Source of the DNA: Rhodococcus sp. IITR03
GTDB taxonomy: Bacteria > Actinomycetota > Actinomycetes > Mycobacteriales > Mycobacteriaceae
Direction: 5' to 3'
Length of the DNA: 21,945 nt
Assembly (NCBI GenBank): GCA_001017865.1
Contig: LATQ01000001.1
Span: 952,701-974,645, forward strand
Of the stretch, positions 15,610-21,945 are shown one piece after another; positions within the stretch are counted from its first letter, which is position 1; each line of letters begins with the position of its first letter. Below the pieces are notes generated by a model. It had not been told where the DNA came from and did no database searches. It saw only the letters and a program-made list of their open reading frames with translations. The position numbers were made by a program, and so were the translations under genes.

Positions 15610-16204
15610 ATGGGTGTTATCGCTATCCCGAATGGGCCGGACGAGGCGCGATCACGCCTGCTCGAGACCGTGATCGAACTCCTGGAGGAAGGTGGCTACG
15701 ACGCCGTCCAGCTGCGCGAGGTCGCGCGCCGGACGCGCATGTCGCTGTCCACCGTCTACAAACGGTTCGCGACACGCGAGGAACTGATCCTCGCCGCCAT
15801 CGAGCACTGGATGAAGGAGAACCACGCCGGTCTCGTCGAGCAGCCGCGCGCGCCGGGTGAGCGCTTGCATCCGGCGATGATGCGCGTCATCCGAGCCATC
15901 TTCGAACCGTGGGAGAAGAACCCCGCGATGCTCCTCGCCTACTTCAGGGTGAGAACGGCACCCGGTTGGGAAGGTCTGCACATGCGAGGCTTCGACGAAG
16001 TGATTCCCGTCGGAATGGCCGTTCTGGAGGATGTCGACCCGGTCTTCGTCGAGGAGTCGATGTCGATCCTGTCGAGCGTCGTTTTCGGACTCGTCGGCCG
16101 CTGCTCGAAGGCAGATCGAACTCGCCGAGATCATGCCGACGATCGATCGCGCGGTGTACTGGCTGACCACGGGGTACGAGGCCACGCAACGCCAGGGCGC
16201 CTGA
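15610..16204 (+). CDS. TetR-family regulator of the P450 unit; frame shifts near the C-terminus
   Basis: The N-terminal DNA-binding domain is clear: RSRLLETVIELLEEGGYDAV, then QLREVARRTRMSLSTVYKRF with the HTH at about residues 34-53, then ATREELILAA. The GGYDAVQLREVA stretch recalls the KstR type of TetR, though the ligand half is too divergent to name. Near 16100-16112 the frame moves by the equivalent of two lost bases (or one gained). The true C-terminus then reads QIELAEIMPTIDRAVYWLTT and ends GYEATQRQGA at the TGA at 16202-16204. The repaired length is about 198 residues. It is divergent from ferredoxin-P450-SDR across the paired GTAAC palindromes, the classical position for a local repressor. 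Confidence 0.82.
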
Positions 16205-16229
16205 CTGCGGACTCGTACCCCTGTCGTCT

Positions 16230-16248
16230 TCTTGACCGGCATCCAAGA
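16230..16248. promoter_or_regulatory. Operator copy 1, TCTTG-N9-CAAGA, before the alpha/beta hydrolase
   Basis: TCTTG (16230-16234) and CAAGA (16244-16248) form an inverted repeat with a 9-bp spacer. The same layout recurs at 16273-16293 and upstream of the TetR gene at 18066-18084. The two copies here start 44 bp apart, about four helical turns. Confidence 0.65.
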
Positions 16249-16272
16249 CGCCTTTATCGTCATCGTGACGCC

Positions 16273-16293
16273 TTCTTGAATGGCGTCCAAGAA
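16273..16293. promoter_or_regulatory. Operator copy 2, TTCTTG-N9-CAAGAA, before the alpha/beta hydrolase
   Basis: TTCTTG (16273-16278) and CAAGAA (16288-16293) are perfect 6-bp arms with a 9-bp spacer. The spacer resembles that of copy 1 (shared GGC-TC), so the two copies look duplicated. The site covers an in-frame ATG at 16280, which supports the later start at 16325. Confidence 0.68.
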
Positions 16294-16324
16294 ATGTGGT
16301 GGAGAAGCGGGGAGGGCGCACGTC

Positions 16325-17437
16325 ATGGAAATCGGTGGGTCTGCCGAGCGGCACGAGGCCGTAGCGGTGCAGCGGCGCGAGGTCTCGTTCGTCTCCGGCC
16401 GGGACGAGTGCGCGGCATGGCTGTACACCGCACCCGATCTGAACGGTCCGCGCCCGATGGTGATCATGGGGCACGGGCTCGGGGCGGTGCGGGAGATGCG
16501 CTTGGATGCCTACGCGGAACGGTTCGCCGCCGCGGGGTGGTCGGTGCTGGTGTTCGACTACCGTCATCTCGGGGCCAGCGGCGGGGCGCCGCGCCAGATC
16601 CTCGACATCGGCCGGCAACGCGCCGATTGGCGCGCCGCCCTGGCCTTCGTGCGCACACTCCCGGAGGTCGATGTCAACCGGATTGCTTTGTGGGGCAGCT
16701 CATTCGGTGGAGGGCATGTCCTTCAGGTCGCCTCCGAGGACACCCGTATCGCGGCGATCGTGGCGCAGTGTCCCTTCACCGACGGTCCGGCGTCGTTGCG
16801 CGCGCGGATACGGACCGGCCCGCTGAGCGTGGTGGCACTGACAGTGGCGGGCATCCTCGACACGGTCGGGTCGTGGTTCGGTGCGAAGCCGATTTTGTTG
16901 CCGATGGCGGGGACGTCCTGGATGCCCGCGTTCGTGGCCTCGCCCGACGCCCTCGCCGGCGCTTCCGCACTCCTGCCTGCGGGGACCCGGCTCTCGCGGC
17001 GCACCAGCACGGTGTTGACACGGCTTCCGTCGGTGCGGGCTCAGCTGTCGAAGAACATCGAGCTGACGGAGATCGACGGTAAGGAAGAACCCGAGACCGG
17101 AGCCGGCCGCGACAGCATCTGGGGTGTACTGCGCGGTCCGAACGGCGAATTCGAGGCTGCCAACGCCCTCGCTGCCCGGTTGGCACTGCGTCTTCCGCTC
17201 GATCGACCCGGTCGCGCGCTGGCTCGTTTCAGCACTCCGACGTTGCTGTGTGTCTGCGACAACGACGCGGCCGCGCCCGCGAAGACCACGAAGCGTCACG
17301 CACAGGGCCTGGCGCACGTGCAGGTTCAGAGCTACGTGTGCGACCACTTCGACATCTACGTCGGTGAACACTTCGAACGTGCTGTGTGTGACCAAATCTC
17401 TTTCCTGGAAAGGCAATTCGGCCACACCGCACAGTAG
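16325..17437 (+). CDS. Alpha/beta hydrolase, complete
   Basis: This is a 370-residue serine hydrolase with no frame break. It shows VIMGHGLGAVREM (oxyanion region, 47-59), a GWSVLVFDYRHLGASGG strand-loop (71-87) and the nucleophile elbow ALWGSSFGGGH (121-131, Ser126). The likely acid is in LLCVCDNDAAAP and the catalytic His in CDHFDIY near the C-terminus. A long middle section (about 160-270) is probably a lid or insert. The layout resembles dienelactone-hydrolase-like and acetyl-xylan-esterase-like hydrolases; the substrate is unknown. I start at the ATG at 16325, with GGGGAGG 9 nt upstream, because the ATG at 16280 lies inside an operator. Two TCTTG-N9-CAAGA sites upstream match one before the TetR gene at 18031, so that TetR probably controls it. 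Confidence 0.85.
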   Translation: MEIGGSAERHEAVAVQRREVSFVSGRDECAAWLYTAPDLNGPRPMVIMGHGLGAVREMRLDAYAERFAAAGWSVLVFDYRHLGASGGAPRQILDIGRQRADWRAALAFVRTLPEVDVNRIALWGSSFGGGHVLQVASEDTRIAAIVAQCPFTDGPASLRARIRTGPLSVVALTVAGILDTVGSWFGAKPILLPMAGTSWMPAFVASPDALAGASALLPAGTRLSRRTSTVLTRLPSVRAQLSKNIELTEIDGKEEPETGAGRDSIWGVLRGPNGEFEAANALAARLALRLPLDRPGRALARFSTPTLLCVCDNDAAAPAKTTKRHAQGLAHVQVQSYVCDHFDIYVGEHFERAVCDQISFLERQFGHTAQ

Positions 17438-17470
17438 GTCGCTCCGAGTTCGCGGACGAAGGCCGGGGGC

Positions 17471-18031
17471 TCAGCCGGTGGCTGCGGCACGACTGCGAGC
17501 GCCGTTGAGCAACGTCTCGATCACCGCGCGCCGCTGAGCCTGATCCGTCGGGTGCATCAGCAAGCCCTCGACCACGAAAACGCCGATCGCTACCAGCGGA
17601 TCGACTTCGTCTGCGGGCACACCGAGCTCGATCAGCTCTGCCCGGAACAACCCTTCGGCCAGCGTGTGGAACTGTTCGTGCCATTGCTGAACGGACGCGG
17701 ACTTCTCGGCGCGTGTGTGCACCGTACTCACCAACCGCCCCAGCTGTTCCAATTCTTCGACCAACCACAAGAGTCGATCGGCCAGCCCCGAGCCCAGCAT
17801 CTTGCTGTAGGAGGCCATCGAGTCGGCCAGAACCGCATCCAGGACCGCGATCAATATCGAGTCCTTGTCCTGGAAGTACCAGTACAGCGTGTTCGACACG
17901 ACTCCGGCGTCACGGGCGATCCGCGTCATCGATGCCGCGTCGTATCCTTCCTCGACGAACAACCGCCGGGCGGCTGCCACGATCTCTGCGCGTTTCTCTT
18001 CCCGATCCTGCGGACGTCTGTTGCGAGGCAT
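17471..18031 (-). CDS. TetR-family regulator, probable repressor of the alpha/beta hydrolase
   Basis: This 186-residue TetR protein has its HTH at about residues 33-52 (AASMTRIARDAGVVSNTLYW), followed by YFQDKDSILIAVLDAVLADS. The ligand half has no feature I can name. I choose the ATG at 18031, the one nearest the conserved RxxxRAEIVAAARRLFVEEGYD start; an upstream ATG at 18082 would overlap the operator. It is convergent with the hydrolase (stops 33 bp apart). Its promoter carries TCTTG-N9-CAAGA at 18066-18084, the same motif found twice before the hydrolase. Autoregulation plus hydrolase control is the simplest reading. Confidence 0.88.
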   Translation of the reverse strand: MPRNRRPQDREEKRAEIVAAARRLFVEEGYDAASMTRIARDAGVVSNTLYWYFQDKDSILIAVLDAVLADSMASYSKMLGSGLADRLLWLVEELEQLGRLVSTVHTRAEKSASVQQWHEQFHTLAEGLFRAELIELGVPADEVDPLVAIGVFVVEGLLMHPTDQAQRRAVIETLLNGARSRAAATG

Positions 18032-18065
18032 CTCCAGTCCTGACCTAGTTCCCGCCCCGATGCTA

Positions 18066-18084
18066 TCTTGGCCGACCCCCAAGA
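18066..18084. promoter_or_regulatory. Operator copy 3, TCTTG-N9-CAAGA, before the TetR gene
   Basis: TCTTG (18066-18070) and CAAGA (18080-18084) flank a 9-bp spacer, exactly the geometry of the two sites before the hydrolase 1.8 kb away. It lies 35-53 bp upstream of the TetR ATG. The rest of 18085-18191 shows nothing I can support. Confidence 0.68.
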
Positions 18085-18191
18085 GCGGGTTTCGGTCGAC
18101 CGTTCGGAACGAGGTCCGTAGTCGTCTCGAACAGATGATGCGGCAGGCGAGTTCGAGCAGCCCCTCGGTACAGATCGGTTCGTACTTCGGG

Positions 18192-18806
18192 TCACTCGAC
18201 TTCGGCGAGTCCGTACTCGGGTCGTCCGGCAGGCCGGTACGCGGTGATGGCGATACCGGAGGAGGTGGTGCGCGATTCGACGAGATCGAACTTCGTGTCG
18301 CGACCCCCGGTGGGGAACAGTCGCCGCCCCTGACCGAGGACGACCGGGAACGTGATGAGGCGGTACTCGTCCACGAGGTCGTGTTCGAAGAGGGTGTGGA
18401 CCAGACGGATGCTGCCGTGCACCTGCAGTTCGCGTCCCGGCTGCTTCTTCAGTTCCGCGACCGCAGTGGGCACGTCGCCGTCGAGGACGGTCGTGTTCTG
18501 CCACTCGGGGTCGGTGAGCGTCGTGGAGGCGACGTACTTCGGGAGGGTGTTGAGTGCACGGGCGACCGGATCGTCGGGATCGGTCGAGTTCGGCCACGAC
18601 GCAGCGAAGACGTCGTAGGTCTTCCGGCCCAGCAGGAACGCATCGACCTTCGAGAACACCTCGTCGATGAACGTGCCGGTGCCCTCGTCGAACAGCGGCA
18701 CCACCCAACCGCCGCGTTCGAAGCCGTCGCTCCGGTCCTCATCGGGGCCGCCCGGTCCCTGGGCCACACCGTCGGCCGATACGAAGGTTGTCACCGTGAG
18801 CTTCAT
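18192..18806 (-). CDS. Dihydrofolate reductase/RibD C-terminal-like reductase
   Basis: This is a complete 204-residue protein of the RibD_C/DHFR-like family (NAD(P)H-dependent reductases). It shows [20 protein letters not shown] at the start, a central [35 protein letters not shown], then [20 protein letters not shown] (nucleotide-binding GS loop), [20 protein letters not shown] and a C-terminal [13 protein letters not shown]. Members are common in actinobacteria as single-gene units of unknown substrate. The ATG at 18806 has AAAGGGG upstream. The 161-bp gap 18807-18967 to the VOC gene contains a hairpin, GACGCAG (18900-18906) with CTGCGTC (18927-18933), and no gene I can support. Confidence 0.88.
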   Translation of the reverse strand: MKLTVTTFVSADGVAQGPGGPDEDRSDGFERGGWVVPLFDEGTGTFIDEVFSKVDAFLLGRKTYDVFAASWPNSTDPDDPVARALNTLPKYVASTTLTDPEWQNTTVLDGDVPTAVAELKKQPGRELQVHGSIRLVHTLFEHDLVDEYRLITFPVVLGQGRRLFPTGGRDTKFDLVESRTTSSGIAITAYRPAGRPEYGLAEVE

Positions 18807-18967
18807 CGTCGTCCCCTTTCGAAGGTTGTCGCCGAATACAGACCCGGGAAGCGCGGAGAACTCATCGCTTGCATCCCTCCGGCACGGAAGGTATCTCTGG
18901 ACGCAGCGTCGCGTATCGATGACGGACTGCGTCAGGCATGGAGGCGCGGGACCACAAGGAGTTCTCC

Positions 18968-19353
18968 TTGAGTATTGCGTTCAACCACACCATCGTCGCG
19001 GCCGACGACAAGCAGCATTCGGCCTACTTCCTCACCACCCTGTTCGGGCTGCCGACCCGGTGCCCGCCGGGCACTTCCTCGCCGTCGAACTCGCCAACGG
19101 CGTCACCCTCGATTTCGCCGAACCGCCACCGGACGTGGAGTATCCGCCGCAGCACTACGCATTCCTGGTGTCGGAGGACGAATTCGACGAGATCTATGCC
19201 CGGATCCTCGAGCAGAAGATCGAACACTGGGCCGACCCCCGGCAGTCGGCGCACGGCATCAACAGGAACGACGGGGGTCGAGGAACCTACTTCCTCGACC
19301 CCGCCGGTCACTTCATGGAGATAATCACGCGTCCCTACGGTTGGCGCCCCTGA
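18968..19353 (+). CDS. VOC-family (glyoxalase/dioxygenase fold) protein; one frameshift
   Basis: This is a small vicinal-oxygen-chelate fold protein of about 128 residues. The start is a TTG at 18968, with a perfect AAGGAG 6 nt before it; it gives [20 protein letters not shown], whose first His is the usual metal ligand. A lost base near 19055 shifts the frame. The rest reads [40 protein letters not shown], then [20 protein letters not shown], whose final Glu is the usual last ligand. This is the glyoxalase/bleomycin-resistance/dioxygenase family; the specific reaction is unknown. The stop at 19353 lies inside the convergent permease gene's 3' end (19-bp overlap). Confidence 0.82.
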
Positions 19354-20796
19354 ACCGTCTCCGCTCGAGCCGTCTCGGCCGCAGCGCGTCGCCGTGCCAG
19401 CACCGTGCAGGTACCGGCGATCGCTGCGGTCAACGCGCCGGTCGCGAGCAGCTGCGTGCGGGCAGCGGCGTCGAACAGGGCGAGCACCGCGATACCGGCG
19501 AGCAGACCGAGTGTCGCGTACGACAGGTACGGAAAGCCCCACATCTTCAGCGGCAGTGCATCCTCGGTGCCGTTGCGGCGTGCGCGACGACGGAGCACGA
19601 GGTGCGAGACCGCGACGAACGTCCACAGCACCAGGATCGTGGAGCCGACGGCGTTGAGCAGCAACGGCAGCACCCGGTCGGGGTAGAGATAGTTCAATCC
19701 GACCGTGACGAAGCCGAAGGCCACCGAGGCGAGCACCGCATTACGGGGAACGCCGTTGGACGACAGTCGCCCGAAGACGGGATGTGCGGATCCGCGGTGC
19801 GACAGCGAGAAGATCATCCGGGAAGCGCTGAACAGCATCGCGTTGAGCGAGGAGAGCAGTGCGACCACGACGATCACGGTCATCACCGCGGCGGCGCCCG
19901 GGACGGCCCCGGCCTGCAGCACGGCGACGAACGGACCGGTCGCGAGATCCTCGGAGGTCCACGGCAGGATCGTCACCATCACGAGCACCGACCCGATGTA
20001 GAACACGAGGATGCGCCACACCAGGGTGCGCACCGCGCGGCCCACGTTGCGCCGGGGATCGGCGGTCTCCGCGGCGGCGATCGCGATGATCTCGGTGCCA
20101 CCGAAGGCGAAGACCACGATGAGCAGGCCGGCGGCGATACCCGCGATGCCGGTGGGAGCGAACCCGCCGTGCGCCGTGAGGTTGGAGAAGCCGGTCGTCT
20201 CGAAGGTGGGCATCCACCCGGCGATCATTGCGACACCGATCACCAGGAAGCCGAGGATCGCGGCGATCTTGATTGCGGCAAACCAGAATTCGACCTCACC
20301 GAAGCGGCGCACGCCGACGAGGTTCACGCCCGTCAGCACGACCATGTAGAACAGCGCGGACGCCACTGGGGGATGCCGGGCAGCGCCACCGCGGTGATCG
20401 CGGCGGCACCGGTGGCCTCCGCGGCGATCACGATGATCACCTGCACCCAGTACAGCCAGCCAATTGTGCGCCCCGCGACAGGACCCAGCGCGTTCTCGGT
20501 GTGCTCCGAGAACGCACCGCTGGCCGGGTTGCCGCGGCCATCTCACCCATCATGCGCATCACGAACACGACGAGAACGGCCGCCACCAGGAACGAGATCA
20601 GGATCGCCGGGCCGGCAACGGCGATACCCGCCCCCGACCCGACGAACAGACCGGCCCCGATGGCGCCGCCGAGGCTCATCATGACGAGCTGGCGGGGCCG
20701 CATGGCGCGATGCAGACCGGCGGTGTTCTGGGCGCCGGTCGTCGTCCCTGCGGTGCCCTGGGCGCCGGTCGTCGTCGTAGCCAGGGTGTCAGTCAT
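19335..20796 (-). CDS. APC-family amino-acid permease; two frameshifts
   Basis: This is an amino-acid/proton symporter of the APC superfamily in the cytoplasmic membrane. After a polar N-terminus of repeats (GAQGTAG, GAQNTAG) comes the family entry LVMMSLGGAIGAGLFVGSGA, followed by VMRMMGEMAAA. Lost bases near 20533 (within AANPASGAFSEH) and 20370 (after LPGIPQW) break the frame. Downstream are FGEVEFWFAAIKIAAILGFL, LIVVFAFGGTEIIAIAAAET (the EIIAIAAAET block is typical), LSSLNAMLFSASRMIFSLSH and late hydrophobic segments, about twelve in all. The repaired length is about 487 residues. The ATG at 20796 overlaps the stop of the dehydrogenase upstream by 8 nt (ATGACTGA), which implies translational coupling. 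It probably imports the amino acid the dehydrogenase acts on. Confidence 0.87.
20721..20780 (-). repeat. Two tandem 30-bp repeats at the permease N-terminus
   Basis: Units 20721-20750 and 20751-20780 match at 25 of 30 bases. They encode two copies of a ten-residue Thr/Gly/Ala-rich stretch ahead of the first membrane helix. Being a multiple of three, the repeat can change number without breaking the frame. Confidence 0.7.
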
Positions 20797-21945
20797 CGAT
20801 GCGCTCCCCGGCCGGGACAAGCTGGTCCAGTGCGATCTCGAAGGCGGTCGCGGCGAGCCCGGTGAGCTCGGTCGACCGGTCGTGGCAGCGGCGCAGTGCC
20901 GTCTCGATGGTGGTGGACACATCGCCGAAGATCGCGGCGTCGGAGACCTCCACGTCGCCCTCCATGAGCTGGGCGAAGGCCCGGGCCATGCCGCAGTTGG
21001 CGATGAAGTCGGGGATCACGGCGACGGACTTGTCGGCGTGCTCGTAGGTGGGGCCGTAGAAGATCTCGTCGTCGGCGAACGGGACGTTGGCGCCGGAGGC
21101 GATCGACTCGAGTCCCGCGGCGACCATGCGGTCGACCTGCTCGCGGGTGACGAGGCGGCTCGCGGCGCAGGGCAGGAAGATCTCGGCTCCGAGATCCCAG
21201 ATGCGGCGTTCACCTCGTCGAAAGGGATCATGCGGTCGCTGCGCAGGGCGTTGCCGTCGCGCTCGAGCAGCAGGGTGCGGACCTCGTCGAAGGACAGACC
21301 CTCGGGTGCGAGGATGCCACCGTCGCGGTCGATGATGCCCACGATCGAGGCGCCGGCCTGGGCGAGATAGTAGGCAGCGGCAGCTCCGACGTTGCCCCAG
21401 CCCTGCACCACGACGCGCTTGCCGGCGAGGTCGGTGCCCCGGTAGACGAGCTGATGGTGGCGGACCGACTCGGCGACGCCGTAACCGGTGATCAGATCGG
21501 CGACAGTGTATTTCGTGCTGGTGGCGGGGGTGAACCGCGCGTCCTCGACGACCTTCGCGACGCCGAGTCGTAGCTGGCCCACCCGCTGGATGCGCTGGCG
21601 CTCGTCCTTGCCGAAGTGTCCGTTGACGACACCTTCCTGCGGGTGCCACAGGCCGTTGGACTCGGTGAGCGGAACGACCTCGTTCATCTCGTCGACGTTG
21701 AGGTCGCCGCCGGTGCCGTAGTAGGCGCGCAGCAGGGGCGTGACGGCCGCGAACCAGCGGCGCAGCACGCCTTCCTTGCGGGGGTCGGAGGGATCGAAAT
21801 CGATGCCGGACTTGGCACCGCCGATCGCGGGTCCGGAGACGGTGAACTTGATCTCCATGGTCTTCGCCAGCGACTCGACCTCGCGTCGGTCCAGGCCGCG
21901 GCGCATGCGGGTGCCGGCCGCCGGCCGCGCCGCCCCGCAGCGAGT
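20789..21945 (-). CDS. Glu/Leu/Phe/Val dehydrogenase family enzyme, N-terminus beyond the window; one frameshift
   Basis: This is an NAD(P)-dependent amino-acid dehydrogenase catalysing oxidative deamination (or its reverse) of glutamate or a branched-chain/aromatic amino acid. The substrate domain shows KFTVSGPAIGGAKSGIDFDP, whose GGAKSG lysine is the catalytic-site type, and DLNVDEMNEVVPL. The cofactor domain carries KRVVVQGWGNVGAAAAYYLA (GxGxxG-type loop). A lost base near 21208 shifts the frame, which then reads IWDLGAEIFLPCAASRLVTR and later ESIASGANVPFADDEIFYGP. The frame is still open at 21945, so the N-terminus lies outside. Its stop overlaps the permease start by 8 nt, so the two probably act together in amino-acid uptake and catabolism. 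Whether it prefers glutamate or leucine cannot be read here. Confidence 0.85.
   Translation of the reverse strand, partial: SLRGGAAGGRHPHAPRPGPTRGRVAGEDHGDQVHRLRTRDRRCQVRHRFRSLRPPQGRRAAPLVRGRHAPAARLLRHRRRPQRRRDERGRSAHRVQRPVAPAGRCRQRTLRQGRAPAHPAGGPATTRRREGRRGRAVHPRHQHEIHCRRSDHRLRRRRVGPPPSARLPGHRPRRQARRGAGLGQRRSCRCLLSRPGRRLDRGHHRPRRWHPRTRGSVLRRGPHPAARARRQRPAQRPHDPFRRGERRIWDLGAEIFLPCAASRLVTREQVDRMVAAGLESIASGANVPFADDEIFYGPTYEHADKSVAVIPDFIANCGMARAFAQLMEGDVEVSDAAIFGDVSTTIETALRRCHDRSTELTGLAATAFEIALDQLVPAGERIDD

Noticed and set aside
18975..20684. 569-codon plus-strand open frame
   Set aside because: It is antisense to the permease for most of its length, with His/Arg/Asp-rich low complexity.
1..21945. 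CRISPR array, insertion sequence, integrase or phage genes
   Set aside because: I saw no regularly spaced repeats, transposase-like proteins or terminal inverted repeats in the window.

Overview
The window is about 22 kb of high-GC DNA with actinobacterial codon use and GTG/TTG starts. Gene content points to Rhodococcus or a close relative in the Mycobacteriales: a mycofactocin-type SDR, several TetR regulators, a P450 with a CxxHxxC ferredoxin, and an ECF41-type sigma factor. The genus is inferred from content and was not tested by any search.

Layout: (1) 1-919, the remains of a hormone-sensitive-lipase-type esterase (+) ending at a large hairpin. (2) 920-6053, a minus-strand operon in transcription order badI-like ring hydrolase, badH-like SDR, acyl-CoA ligase, acyl-CoA dehydrogenase, then a TetR regulator. 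It reads as a cyclohexanecarboxylate (alicyclic acid) degradation operon, with paired palindromic operators upstream of badI. (3) 6352-7124, a membrane protein with a PASTA-like tail. (4) 7121-9320, a FAD oxidoreductase and an ECF41-type sigma factor; an ECF41-like promoter lies before the oxidoreductase. (5) 9321-10314, almost 1 kb without a convincing complete gene, holding a possible coding remnant, a perfect 13-bp hairpin and a strongly structured multi-branch RNA candidate. (6) 10315-13005, a secreted YdcF-like protein, a DinB-like protein, a methyltransferase, and a membrane protein/XRE pair behind a three-half-site palindrome. (7) 13057-16204, ferredoxin, P450 and mycofactocin-type SDR, divergent from a TetR gene. 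(8) 16325-18031, an alpha/beta hydrolase and a second TetR gene, tied together by three copies of one operator (TCTTG-N9-CAAGA). (9) 18192-21945, a RibD/DHFR-like reductase, a VOC protein, and an amino-acid permease translationally coupled to a Glu/Leu-type dehydrogenase cut by the window edge.

An important caveat: twelve genes are broken by about 24 frame changes. At least 22 of them are resolved by restoring one lost base, and none requires an insertion. Reading continues in clean family-like sequence on each side. I take these as assembly or sequencing deletions rather than real gene decay, and I annotate the genes through the breaks.

The most interesting items are the structured RNA candidate at 9925-10026 (G-U pairs show it is read from the + strand), the three-site TetR operator set, the alicyclic-acid operon with its 21-bp-spaced operators, and the ECF41/oxidoreductase pair with a matching promoter.
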